Shown here: positions 34,791-44,637 of the stretch, piece by piece
How positions within the stretch are numbered: position 1 is the first letter of the stretch
Layout: every line of letters starts with the position of its first letter
Origin: Aspidiotus rigidus
Lineage: Eukaryota; Arthropoda; Insecta; Hemiptera; Diaspididae
Reading direction: 5' to 3'
Assembly: GCA_035079385.1 (NCBI GenBank)
Contig: JAVHKY010000059.1
Location: 1,972,001 to 2,036,000, forward strand
DNA: 64,000 bases
Notes under the pieces: generated by a model
Told to the model about the DNA's origin: nothing
Seen by the model: the letters and a program-made list of their open reading frames with translations, nothing else
The model's database searches: none
Translations under genes and position numbers: made by a program

Positions 34791-37149
34791 AAAATCGATA
34801 TGAAAGCCAACAATTTGGAATTTGGTGCTATATTCTTTCGAACTTTGATGAAGTAATAATTGTACTTCCGCAAATTTACATTGTGAATTATATATATAAC
34901 CCCAGGTAATCGAACTTTTTACTAAAAAAAAAAATCCCTTTCAGCAACTCGTCAAATCACCATTCCGGGAAACGTCACTCACGTACAAAAAACAATGAAG
35001 AAGCAACGAAATAAGCCCTGATGGAAACGTTATAATAATAAACTGTGTTAACTTTTCCTCAGCGAAGAACTTCCTGAAAGTGAAAACTTGAAAATGAATT
35101 TTCAAAAGCGCAACGAAACGTAACTTCATTTCATAATTCGAAAACGAAAGCACGCTACGAGCGCACGACAAATGATATCGAGAATGCATTTCGTTTATTT
35201 GATCATTTAGGAAATGAGTATTCCTATTTCTACTGAACAACAGAAAAAAAAAATTCGATATAATAGCCAAGAGTTCTATACATATTTTTATAATTTTCAA
35301 CTCAATATTTTAATGAGATTTAAATTAATTTAAAACGACCAACTTTTTCGAATTCTACTCGAAAAATACCTCGTTTTGGTGTACAATTCTTCCGAATATA
35401 ATTTTTCAGTTTAAACGAGCTCATTTTTTTTCGATAAATCACCATTCATAAAATACTGAACCCATCAAAAAGTTTACTAATGATGAACCTGCTGCCGAGT
35501 GAAAAAGAGTTGAGACCCCGAATTTTTATACTTTATAATTCCATAAATTATTTCGAAATAAACACAGGCTCGCGTGTACAAAAAACAAAACAACAAAAAA
35601 AAAAAGACGGAGAGACGGAAACATTGAGAGAGTGAGAGGGATAACGCCTGAAGAATTGGGTCATTTTAATTTTTAAAAAAAGGCACTCGGTAGTTGAAGG
35701 TAAAAAAAAAAAATGGTATACAATTAAAAATGGGTCCTACGAATGAGTAAATGGAAGGAACATTATCCGAATATTCTAAATTGCCAAAATTCAGAAGTTG
35801 AAGTTTGTAATCCAAAAAATCGTAGTCACCGTAATTTGCTTCAACATAGTGTTGGTATGAAATATTTTTTCAAACCATCATCATCCATTTTATTATGCGG
35901 CTTGGTTTTGACATCCTCGGAGACTTTAAAAATTTTTCAAACTTTCTACCAGACCATTTTGCATTTTGAAGTGAACCTGACGGCTGAGGTAGCAATATTT
36001 ATTTTCTTGCGTTTGTCCCAACTTCACATCGTAATTCGAGAACGAATAAAAAATTTATCAACCAAAGTCAAGTTCGGTCTTCTCGATGCGAAAAAAAACC
36101 AACGTTGGCATTGAATTTCAAGTATCTCAAATTAAAAATTATTGAAATCTAAGGATTATACTCGCAATAAACGAACTCTAAAATAAAACATGATGAGGTC
36201 GAAGTCTTTCATTACCCTGAATTCATCGACTTTCCTTGCCAATAGTTCAAGCTTCTAATAATTTTCTGTCCACACTTCAAAAAAAAAATTATTTAGAGAA
36301 CAAATCGAACAAGGTGAGAACCCAGCTAAGATGACTGGCGGAGTTTCAAGTCATGATTCGGACGCAAAACTGATTAATCATTCTATACACAGAAGGCTTA
36401 TACATTCAAAATGAACCATCACACTCAGTTCCAGTAGTCTAATTAATGGACATTTTTCTTATTTTTACAGTATATACTGTATGTACGTAGGTTCGTGCTA
36501 AGTGTAGCCCATTTGTATGATGAATTATAACCAAAACACAAACAAGAAAGATAAAACGGGACGGTTGGAGATCAAATTAATCATTACAAAAATATGTAAT
36601 AGCTGAACATAATTCTTGCGAGAGAGACTCAGCCAAGTACTGAATTTGCAACCATATATCTTGCGAAAACAACCCTAAGGGCTGATTTCCAGAGTTAGGT
36701 TGTTAATTTCATAAGAAAACACATCCGAGACGAATCGAGTGTAAGTTTACTCGCGCGACCACAGAGAAGGAAGACGTATACTACGAACCGTAGACTATTG
36801 TACTCGTAACTTCAAAACAACATCATATGCACGTAAAAGCTACAAATCTGCGGGAAAAATTGTGGAAAAGTCCCTCGAGTAATAGTACAAGAAACTTTGT
36901 ACGCACGTGAGAACTATTATAATCGTTACTCCTGTTCGTGTCATCAGAAATATGAACTCTCTACCGGACAAGATAAATTCAACGAGAAAAATTTGTATTG
37001 GAGCTGAAAATTTTTCGCTTTACGTGCCATGCTCCAGAAAACCGAGTAAGAACTGCGAAAAAACCATGAACGATTTTTGCAATACAATTTTTCGACAGCA
37101 GTCCGATTTTATCCAAGCGATCGTTTGCGTCGTACGAGCAGCCACTCGT
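34791..37149. other. Intergenic, no gene seen
   Basis: AT-rich, with A-runs near 35590 and 35703. The longest ATG frame (35743-36114, 123 codons) has no recognisable motif and is flanked by low-complexity sequence. Confidence 0.4.
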
Positions 37150-38280
37150 CTTCTTTTTGGAAAGGGTGCGGGTTACGTGTGCCCTCCGACACCGGTATCG
37201 ACTCTCAAGGAGCGCCTCACCTGGCCTCCTGCTGGATCCGTAAAGCCTCTTGAACAATCGTCGTTCTCTTCTTTGCTTTGAACACCCTTGCTTTCTCTCT
37301 CCTCAGCAAGGAGCTCAATTGATGAACATGCTAATACGCGAAGATCTCCACCGAACGCACCTCAGCGCAACTCTTCTCCTTCCTTTTGTGGGCCATCTTC
37401 ATGGAGTCGGCTCACACTGAGACACCATAAAGGTGGGTCGACAATACGGCGCTCATCATTATCTTTCTTCTTGCTTCCCTTGGCCCTCCTAGGTTCTTCA
37501 ACAGGCAGTTTAGGCAGCTTACTAGTATGCCAGTCTTTTCCGCTGCCACCAGGAAAAGGCGCCTGGAGCTCAGCTTCAAGTCAAATCAGATTCTTAGATA
37601 CTTCATTACCTTACTGATCGTTATTTCCACCGCTTGCAGGCGAAATGTGGGTGGACTGAAATTATATGGTCTCCGTTTTTTCTACCGCAAGTTCCAGTCT
37701 GGCCGACTCGACTCAACGCGTCACTACCTCTAAAGCCTGCTTTCCCCTGCTCTCCACGCTACACTTGTTCAGCACACTTGTTGCTGTGGCTCCAACTTGA
37801 AGATACCGTTAAATTCGAGGTACCACAAGAGCGCCCCAACTAAGGATCGACCCCTACGGCACACGACAAGTGACTAATCACGTCACTGTACCAGCAGACG
37901 TCTCTGCTTGAATTTTTGGAAAGCTAAGATAGCTGCTGATCATCCTGAGCAGATATGCATGCACGTCTGCGTCCATAAAAGCTTCCAATGTCCTCTCCCG
38001 AGGTAGGCATTCCTTATAGCGAGGCTGATGGCTGCACAAAACTCATGCGTGGATATTGTTGATTCGGCTATCCTCTTTAGTTTAATTCCAGCGTCCAGTT
38101 TGAAAACCGCACTGACTACTCCAGATTATGACTCTTTCCTTCCGTCGATTGGCTATCACTCTATCTCGAAGTTTGTTTCCGTTATCTAGCAAGTAAAATG
38201 GTCGATGAAAGGATGAAAGGCCCGGTGGTTTATTTTTCTTCTGGATCGACGCCACTGCGCAGGGAACATTATCCAAACCA
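37150..38280 (-). pseudogene. R1-type LINE, internal reverse-transcriptase fragment, heavily mutated
   Basis: Minus-strand counterpart of 32560-34790. From right to left: LFPAQWRRSRRK near 38260, QCGFQTGRWN near 38085, then a block corresponding to the palm, RLELAVEKTETI near 37670, KNLGGPREARRKIMMSAVLS near 37490, and ELLAEERESKG near 37310. It stops near 37150 before the C-terminal cysteine/histidine block, so it is truncated at both ends. Same family as the other two R1-type relics. Confidence 0.8.
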
Positions 38281-38512
38281 TATTCGACGACGTAAAATAA
38301 GACTCAATCGTCAGGCTATTAAATTGTTTAAGGTACCTATGAATAAAATTTCATAAATTCGATCGAAGGATTGTACACGACTACTTGAGAACTTTTCAAG
38401 AATCAAGCGGTATCGGTCAAGAATGAATAAGAATTGTGATGGTGGAACCTCATTCTGTATTAATTTACGACAATAAGCACACCCAGACCGGAAAAATTTT
38501 CAAATAAAGCAT

Positions 38513-38656
38513 TGTGGCGTTCTGCAATGAAGCCGCAAGCACCAAGCTTGCACATGCCGCTAAACTTTTAATAATAGCAGACGCCGCAAGGAAGCGCACT
38601 TATTGCTTAACTAGTTCGTCGAATGCGCGTGAACAACCTGGAACATGCTCGATTGA
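38513..38656 (+). repeat. Truncated 5' LTR (first 144 bp only)
   Basis: Matches the first 144 bp of the 3' LTR with four differences, all A/G and all within the last 40 bp; the first 100 bp are identical. At 38656 it switches directly into gag coding sequence, so the rest of the LTR, the primer-binding site and any leader are missing, including the TATA box and poly(A) signal seen in the 3' LTR. Confidence 0.92.
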
Positions 38657-39120
38657 CTCGGGATCAACTCCGCGATGAACTCCGGAATCGTAATCTCTCT
38701 GTTAGCGGAACCAAAAATGAATTAGCCGATTGTCTGGAAAAAGCATTCAAAGACTCGGGTTTGGACGAGGCCAATTTTGAATTAGAGGTTCACGAGGCTA
38801 CTGGAAACCTTGAGACCGGTACGCCAACAAAACAGTCTCCAGCCATAGATTTGCGTGCAATGCTGCAAATGTTGACAGATACAATGGCTAAAGATCTGAA
38901 GACTGGGTTTACTATGTTGGACCAGAAACTCAAACAGAACAAGAATGCAATGGAGGCGAAAATTGAACAAAAACTTGAACAGAACAAGGAAGACCTTAAA
39001 CCAGAGATCTTTGATGGATTGAGCGAAGTTAAAAATCAAGTTGAAGGACTTGAGCAACGGTGGAAAGTAATGGAGGAACGCCTCCAGAGACTGAAAGGGA
39101 ATCCAACAGTAAGCACGTAA
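38623..39120 (+). pseudogene. Gag N-terminal part with SAP domain, fused to LTR sequence
   Basis: Frame of 165 codons. The first 11 residues (MRVNNLEHARL) are LTR sequence read in frame. Residues 12-48 (TRDQLRDELRNRNLSVSGTK and NELADCLEKAF) form a SAP motif, the helix-extended loop-helix usually seen in chromatin and DNA-binding proteins. Residues 80-155 are a charged, probably coiled-coil region with repeated KxxQNK. The frame stops at 39120, but the capsid continues in another frame from about 39066, so a frameshift separates the two. The ATG lies inside the LTR remnant and is unlikely to be the original start. Confidence 0.75.
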
Positions 39121-39509
39121 GTCCGCCAGGCGTTGCTTTTTTCAGTCCTGGATCACATGAAAGAAATGTACCAGTTGTAGAACCGTCATCAAAGACCAAA
39201 GTCAAGATACCAACGTTTGATGGTGAAATCTCTTGGGAACTATATAAATCACAGTTTGAAATTGTAGCTCAACTTAATGGATGGGATGACAAAGCCAAGG
39301 CTGGTAATTTGATTGTCAGCTTGAGAGGAGCTGCACTACAGCTGTTGTCCAACATTGCTGAGGGTGACAAGACGAATTACCAAAAGTTGATTGAGGTCCT
39401 TGAACAACGTTTTGGTCAAGCTCACTTGGCTCCCATCAGAAGAAGAGAACTGAATTACGTCGACAGAACCGTGGAGAAAGTATTCAAGCATTTTCAAGCA
39501 AAATCCTAA
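39060..39509 (+). pseudogene. Gag capsid region, frame-shifted
   Basis: From residue 35 onward it reads KTKVKIPTFDGEISWELYKS and QFEIVAQLNGWDDKAKAGNL, then LRGAALQLLSNIAEGDKTNY and VLEQRFGQAHL: the gag capsid signature of Gypsy elements (FDG...W..Y...F...W....K...L...L.G.A). The frame runs into a stop at 39509 after a second frameshift near 39500; the capsid continues as ILKLTQQAYPEATVSAIEQT in the next frame. Confidence 0.85.
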
Positions 39510-40216
39510 AATTAACTCAACAAGCTTACCCAGAAGCTACTGTATCAGCCATTGAACAAACTGCGCTTGAGGCATTCATTGATGGAATATTTGACTGGGA
39601 GATTCAGAGTCAAGTTCGCATGGCATGTTGCAAAACCTTGAAAGAAGCATTATCCTTTGCCTTGGAAGTAGAAGCTGCAAGAAAGGCGTCTCGTAGACGA
39701 GGTTCCACAATTTTGAAGCAAACAAAGGTCAGACCAACTAGAAACAAACGTCGATGCTACCACTGTGATGAAGAGGGTCACATCAAGCTCAAATGCCCTA
39801 AGTGGAGATTGCTGCAAGACGGAAAACTCCAACCTGGAGTTGCCAGGGGCCGACCAACTCTAGCGCCAAGCCGAAGGGCCCAAGAAATAAGAATTTCCAA
39901 AATGCGTACTTCAAGTGAGAACGTTTATGTATCGGGATGGAATGATAGTATTGGACCCAATATAGATATGTGCGTAGACTGCGCTGCTACTGGTTCAGTT
40001 ATTAAGAAACAATTGGTCAAAGACATCCCAGGCTTATCCATTAATTGGAGAGAAAAGTACTGCCTCAGGACTGCCATGGGTGAACAAGCTTGGACCAAGG
40101 GCACTGTCCAGCTATCTATCAAGATTTCCTCAATGGTAATAACTGGAAAATTCATCCTTGCTGATATCGAAGATGACTGTATTCTGGGCCTGGATTTAAT
40201 GCGAAGTATGGGTTGA
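39510..40216 (+). pseudogene. Gag C-terminus with zinc knuckle, and aspartic protease
   Basis: Open from about 39512 to a stop at 40214-40216 (an internal ATG is at 39620). Capsid end (LEAFIDGIFDWEIQSQVRMA), basic stretch, then the CCHC zinc knuckle CYHCDEEGHIKLKC near 39755. The protease follows: MCVDCAATGSVIKK near 39970 and the flap-type ILGLDLMRSMG at the end. The catalytic aspartate is present, but the usual D-T/S-G reads D-C-A, so activity is doubtful. The zinc knuckle normally packages RNA; the protease normally cleaves the polyprotein. Confidence 0.85.
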
Positions 40217-40387
40217 TTATTGATCTGAAGCATGACCTTTTAAGAAGTCCCTGTGGAGATATGCCGCTTTATGAATTGAAAGCCAAGGATCGTCTCCTCC
40301 AGACCAAAGTTGAAGAAGAACTAAGCACTGTAGTCAATGACGTGAAGAAAGAAGTCTCAGTTAAATCCATACAACTAGGGTTCCAAT
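40217..40387 (+). other. Deletion junction between protease and integrase
   Basis: Protease C-terminal sequence (LIIDLKHDLLRSPCGDMPLY) passes within about 170 bp into the segment preceding integrase (MRNAQQQDKDISVILAWKEK). RT and RNase H, normally well over 1 kb, should lie here. No YxDD-like or RNase H motif is present. Confidence 0.85.
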
Positions 40388-41640
40388 GTGGATATGAGAA
40401 ATGCTCAACAACAGGATAAAGATATTTCAGTCATCTTAGCCTGGAAGGAGAAAGGTGAACGACCAGTCTGGCAGGATATCAGCTCACAGTCGGTAAATTT
40501 AAAGATCTTATGGTCACAATGGGACTCGCTTCAAGTAGAAAATGGAATTGTTTACTGGATCTGGGAAACCACAGATGGCAGATTACACCGGCGCCAACTA
40601 CTGATACCTGAAGCACTTGTACCAGATGTCTTGAAGAGTGTTCATGATGACGCTTCTGGTAGTCATCTTGGAATAACAAAAACATTGGCCAAGATTCGGG
40701 AACGGTTTTACTGGCCAGCCTGTAGAAGTGATGTAGAGGATTGGATTCAATGTTGCAGAGCATGTAATGCCAGTAAGGGGCCCAATACTAGGGGCCGAGC
40801 TAAGATGCAAATCTACAACGTGGAATACCCTTTTGAACGGATTGCGGCAGATATCTCAGGACCATTTCCAGAAACTGACCAAGGTAATCGTTATATTATA
40901 GTGGTGGGAGATTATTTCAGCAAATGGATAGATGCTTACCCGCTGCCAAATTATGAAGCCGTCACTGTTGCAACGGCGCCGGTGGAAAACTGGATCTCAC
41001 GGTTTGGAGTACCTCCGGAGTTACACTCAGACCAGGGAAGAAACTTTGAATCCCAGGTATTTGGAGAAGTGGCTAAGCTGGTGGGATTGAGGAAAACTTG
41101 TACAACACCACTCCACCCACAATCTGGTGGTATGGTCGAGAGGTTCAACAAAACAATAGACCAATTCCTATCCAAAGTACATAATTGATAGTGTCCAGCA
41201 AAATTGGGACAAGCTACTTCCATTGTTCCTGCTAGCCTATCGGTCTTCAATCCATGAGAGCACCAAAGAAACACCTGCAAAAATCATTTTTGGAAGAGAA
41301 CTTCGATTGCCGTGTGATTTAGAGCTGGGCAACCCTTCCAGAGCCACCTCAAGAAGTCAAGCCATTTACGCAAGAACTGAAGAACCGACTTAAGCAGGTA
41401 CATGAGTTGGTCAGAGAAAATTTAGAGGTTGCTAGCGACCAGATGAAGGCACGCTATGACATCTGTGCAGATGAAACCAAGTTTGAACCTCAGGATAAGG
41501 TGTGGTTCTACAACCCACAGAGAAAGAAAGGGAAGAACCCAAAATTACAGTGCAAATGGGAAGGACCTTGGACAGTTGTGAAGAGAATCAATGATGTCAT
41601 CTATCGCATCCAATAGGACAGAAAGTTTAGAGTGGTCCAC
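40388..41640 (+). pseudogene. Integrase, with zinc-binding, DDE and C-terminal domains (broken)
   Basis: The 266-codon frame at 40388-41188 has the HHCC zinc domain (H at DDASGSHLGITK, CCRAC about 40 residues later) and the catalytic core with its three acidic residues: ADISGPF, LHSDQGRNFES and GGMVERFNKTIDQFL. The core ends at a stop at 41188. A shifted frame continues NWDKLLPLFLLAYRSSIHES, and a third frame (41407-41616) gives the C-terminal chromatin/DNA-binding part, ending KWEGPWTVVKRINDVIYRIQ, a GPY/F-like module. Integrase would join element ends to host DNA; here frameshifts and the stop prevent a full-length product. Confidence 0.9.
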
Positions 41641-41692
41641 CGGAATAGACTGGCTGTATGGAGTCCGGCGTTTGAATGGGACGTTCAAAACT

Positions 41693-41705
41693 GAGGAGGG
41701 GAAAG
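41693..41705 (+). promoter_or_regulatory. Polypurine tract
   Basis: GAGGAGGGGAAAG directly precedes the 3' LTR. It is the expected primer for plus-strand synthesis in LTR retrotransposons. Confidence 0.85.
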
Positions 41706-42130
41706 TGTGGCGTTCTGCAATGAAGCCGCAAGCACCAAGCTTGCACATGCCGCTAAACTTTTAATAATAGCAGACGCCGCAAGGAAGCGCACTTATTGCT
41801 TAACTAGTTCGTCAAATGCACGTGAGCAGCCTGGAACATGCTCGATTGATTGTAAGGACTCTGGCATAACCTGTTTGCCGTTCTAGAAGAAATCTCGAGA
41901 ATTCCAAAATGAAGGGTGAGACTATAAATAGCCGGCAGCAACCCGATAGAGCGATTCAGTTCTAATCTTAAAGCGATATTCAACGTGTTCTCGTTCTTTA
42001 ACGCGATTGTGTTACAGTTTAACGGTGTTCAGAAGTGTTGTACTTGCGGTACCAATAATAAAGCTCGGTTTTTGTAATTGTTCTTTATTATTGGCGTCAA
42101 GAGATATTCGGTGACTGGTAGAACGTCACA
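41706..42130 (+). repeat. 3' LTR, 425 bp, complete
   Basis: Starts TGTGGCG, ends CGTCACA. Contains a TATA box (TATAAATA, 41933-41940), a T-rich stretch and an AATAAA signal (42057-42062), about 120 bp apart, which fits a promoter, a short R region and a polyadenylation site. It could still drive transcription into the right flank. Confidence 0.92.
41933..41940 (+). promoter_or_regulatory. LTR TATA box
   Basis: TATAAATA inside the 3' LTR, about 120 bp upstream of AATAAA. The 5' LTR remnant lacks it, so the element has no promoter of its own at the 5' end. Confidence 0.65.
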
Positions 42131-44637
42131 GTATTTCATTAGCGGGTGGTGCTTTACTAGTGGATTTCCTCAAAATGAAAATAAACTTTCTCGGGTCTTT
42201 TTTCACTTCGTATATTAGTCAACTCATGAAGGTTGGTCAACCGCATAAAAATCTGTTCAGGAGTAAGACGGAAATAGCAACTGTACCCTTCGTTCTCCGC
42301 GACAAATACACTCGTAAAGTTGATTCAGAGTGTATAAACTTCCAGATAATTCGGTCTCTTTCGTAAGATAAAAACAGAGGAAGTATGTAGTCAAATTTCC
42401 AACGAAAAATCCCACAAGATTTGAATGCAAGCACCCCGAAGCACCATAAATGTAATTTAGAAATTCACTAATCTCGAATACATGGATTGGCTTACTAGAC
42501 AAACACAGAATAAAAGAAGTAAACACCATATTTTCACAAAAAAAATTTGAAAACAAATACATCATTTCTTCAGTATCTTAATCACATGATGAATACGTAG
42601 GTGTTGACAGATTTAGGCACACATTTCTGTCTTTCAATTTTTTGTATCTTTATGACAATGTTTTGTCATTATTTGAATAGATACAAGTTTTCTGTGGCAT
42701 TATTCTCGATGAATATCAAGCTTATACAGTCACTGAAGAACGGTTTTCGTATCTTTCAACCATTACTGAAATTAATCTTCTGAATATACAACCGAAAATG
42801 GAGTTCATGATTAAATTTGTATATAAAAACGTGTTTCACAAGAAATAAATCTGGGGGCTTCTTCCGTAAACTTGTAATTAGAAAATGATACCAATGGAAA
42901 ACGAACAAAAGAAATAAAATGAGATGATATTCCATTCGAAAACAGTACGGTAAAAGTTATTAAGGAACTGATCATAGCTATGCAGCGAAACTTCGCCCAG
43001 AAAATTCCCTTCTTATCCTCACTTTTAGAGACGGGTCAGGAATGATACCTCTTTTATCTACAATAAGTCCATGAAAATATCCCGCGTAAACTCTTTCTTT
43101 CATCGCGTCACAAACAGTCAATAATGCAGATACTTCCAATGTTCCACTTTTTCAATCAAGAAGTAAGGGTTGCCTGTATACTCGGCACATAAATCTTTCT
43201 CCGGTCGACTCGCGGTCCTAAAACGAAAATATTTTCCCCATTCAACTTCTTTTCTCGTGCTCTTTTATTAAATCAATACACGGAAAACTGTTAAATCTAC
43301 GAGCACAATATTCACATTATTTCAGTTCCAAAGGGATAATTGACGCGTGTACGGAAAAAAAAAAGACAGCATGAAGAAACAATCCAGACAACAGAATAAA
43401 AGATAAGTTAAGAAGAATTATTCTCTGCGCGAACGGTAGCACGCTTCGAATTTCCCCAGAGTGCCCGAAGTTAATTTCAGGGAATAATTTTCGTCTCAGG
43501 ATTTCAACCGAATAACTTACGGGTACACATTGATGTTCCGCCGCTCACGACCACATACGAATTTTTCGAAAGAAGACGGGGTTCTTTTTTTGCTAGCGTC
43601 GCATAAATTGTATTCGCGTTACCGCTTTAATACGTCAACGAATATTAAAAACGTTAATACAGCGCTCTTGATCCTCGTCGAAATTGCCCTGCATCTTTGC
43701 CCGCCAGTAAAATAGCGCATTATACCTTCTTCCGCATCTTCGTTCGATTTTCTCATTTCTATATTTCTCAACGACCCTCGGTGATACTCGTATTAGCGAG
43801 TAAAATCGTTAATTACTCGTAGTTGGTTGGCTGTTCACTTGGAATAACGTATTCTAGGAGACAATACTGCGTATCTGAGAGGAAATTCTACTATTCTTTG
43901 CTCTTGCATCCGCGAGAATGCTAGCCGTTGCCGTTGGTTTGATAACTCTTTAAAATTCTACATGATTGATGGAGTATTCATAAATTAAAGTATTTTATAC
44001 AAAGACATGAAAGAAATGATGCTTGTATCCTAGTAGTTGCACAATTGAGAGGGTAGGAGAGGAAATGAATGAAAATTGGGAAAGAGAGAGTCACATCCCG
44101 TTCTCTTCATCCCTTAATTTCCCAATGTAGAAATTCTAAGACTTTGTGGGTCTCACAAGAAGCGTTGGAAATCTCATCACAATGAGAAAGCTATACAATC
44201 ATACCTAAATAATGAGCGATGAATGTCGACTGTTTTCAAAAAAATTTAGATGCCACTGCGAACTCTGCAATTATTTTGTTGAGTTTCTGGTTCCAAATAT
44301 TTTTACAGGTGAACTCTCTTTCCTGTCAATTGGAATCCAATTTTCATTTCCACTATTTTTCATTTTTAGTACAAATAGTTTTTCAATATCAGGATCATTA
44401 AATTCCATCCAAAGTTTAGTAATATTTTTTTCCATTCAATTCCTCGCTGTCATCTTGAATCGGAGGTTTTTCAATCGGCGCTTTTCAATTGATTAAATGC
44501 CCACTTTTCCCACTGTATTGAAATTTGTATTGCTTGAAAAGTATTTAAAATTGGGCTGCCAAATTTATTAGTATAAGTAAAATCAATCCTAGTTTATCAG
44601 AAATTAGAAGGTAAAACTGATTTGTCCTAATAGAGTA
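42131..44637. other. Intergenic, no gene seen
   Basis: AT-rich sequence with short unlinked frames and no recognised motif or repeat. Confidence 0.4.

Larger units (their letters stand above)
38513..42130 (+). mobile_element. Gypsy-type LTR retrotransposon, deleted for reverse transcriptase/RNase H
   Basis: Bounded by TGTGGCG at 38513 and CGTCACA ending at 42130. Flanking 4-mers are GCAT and GTAT, a probable target duplication with one mismatch. Order: truncated 5' LTR, gag (SAP domain, capsid, zinc knuckle), protease, integrase, polypurine tract, full 3' LTR. The protease-integrase junction lacks the RT and RNase H domains. The integrase after protease and its GPY/F-like C-terminal block support a Gypsy-type element. 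It cannot retrotranspose by itself. Confidence 0.92.

Noticed and set aside
35743..36114. A 123-codon frame as a possible gene
   Set aside because: No recognisable motif, no splice or start context, flanked by low-complexity A-runs.
39108..39125. A GTAAG-type splice donor inside gag as an explanation of the frame change
   Set aside because: No acceptor with a matching frame was found nearby; a simple frameshift with overlapping frames explains the protein continuity better.
38513..42130. An endogenous virus with an envelope gene
   Set aside because: No open frame or decayed coding sequence lies between integrase and the polypurine tract, so there is no env; the element is a retrotransposon.
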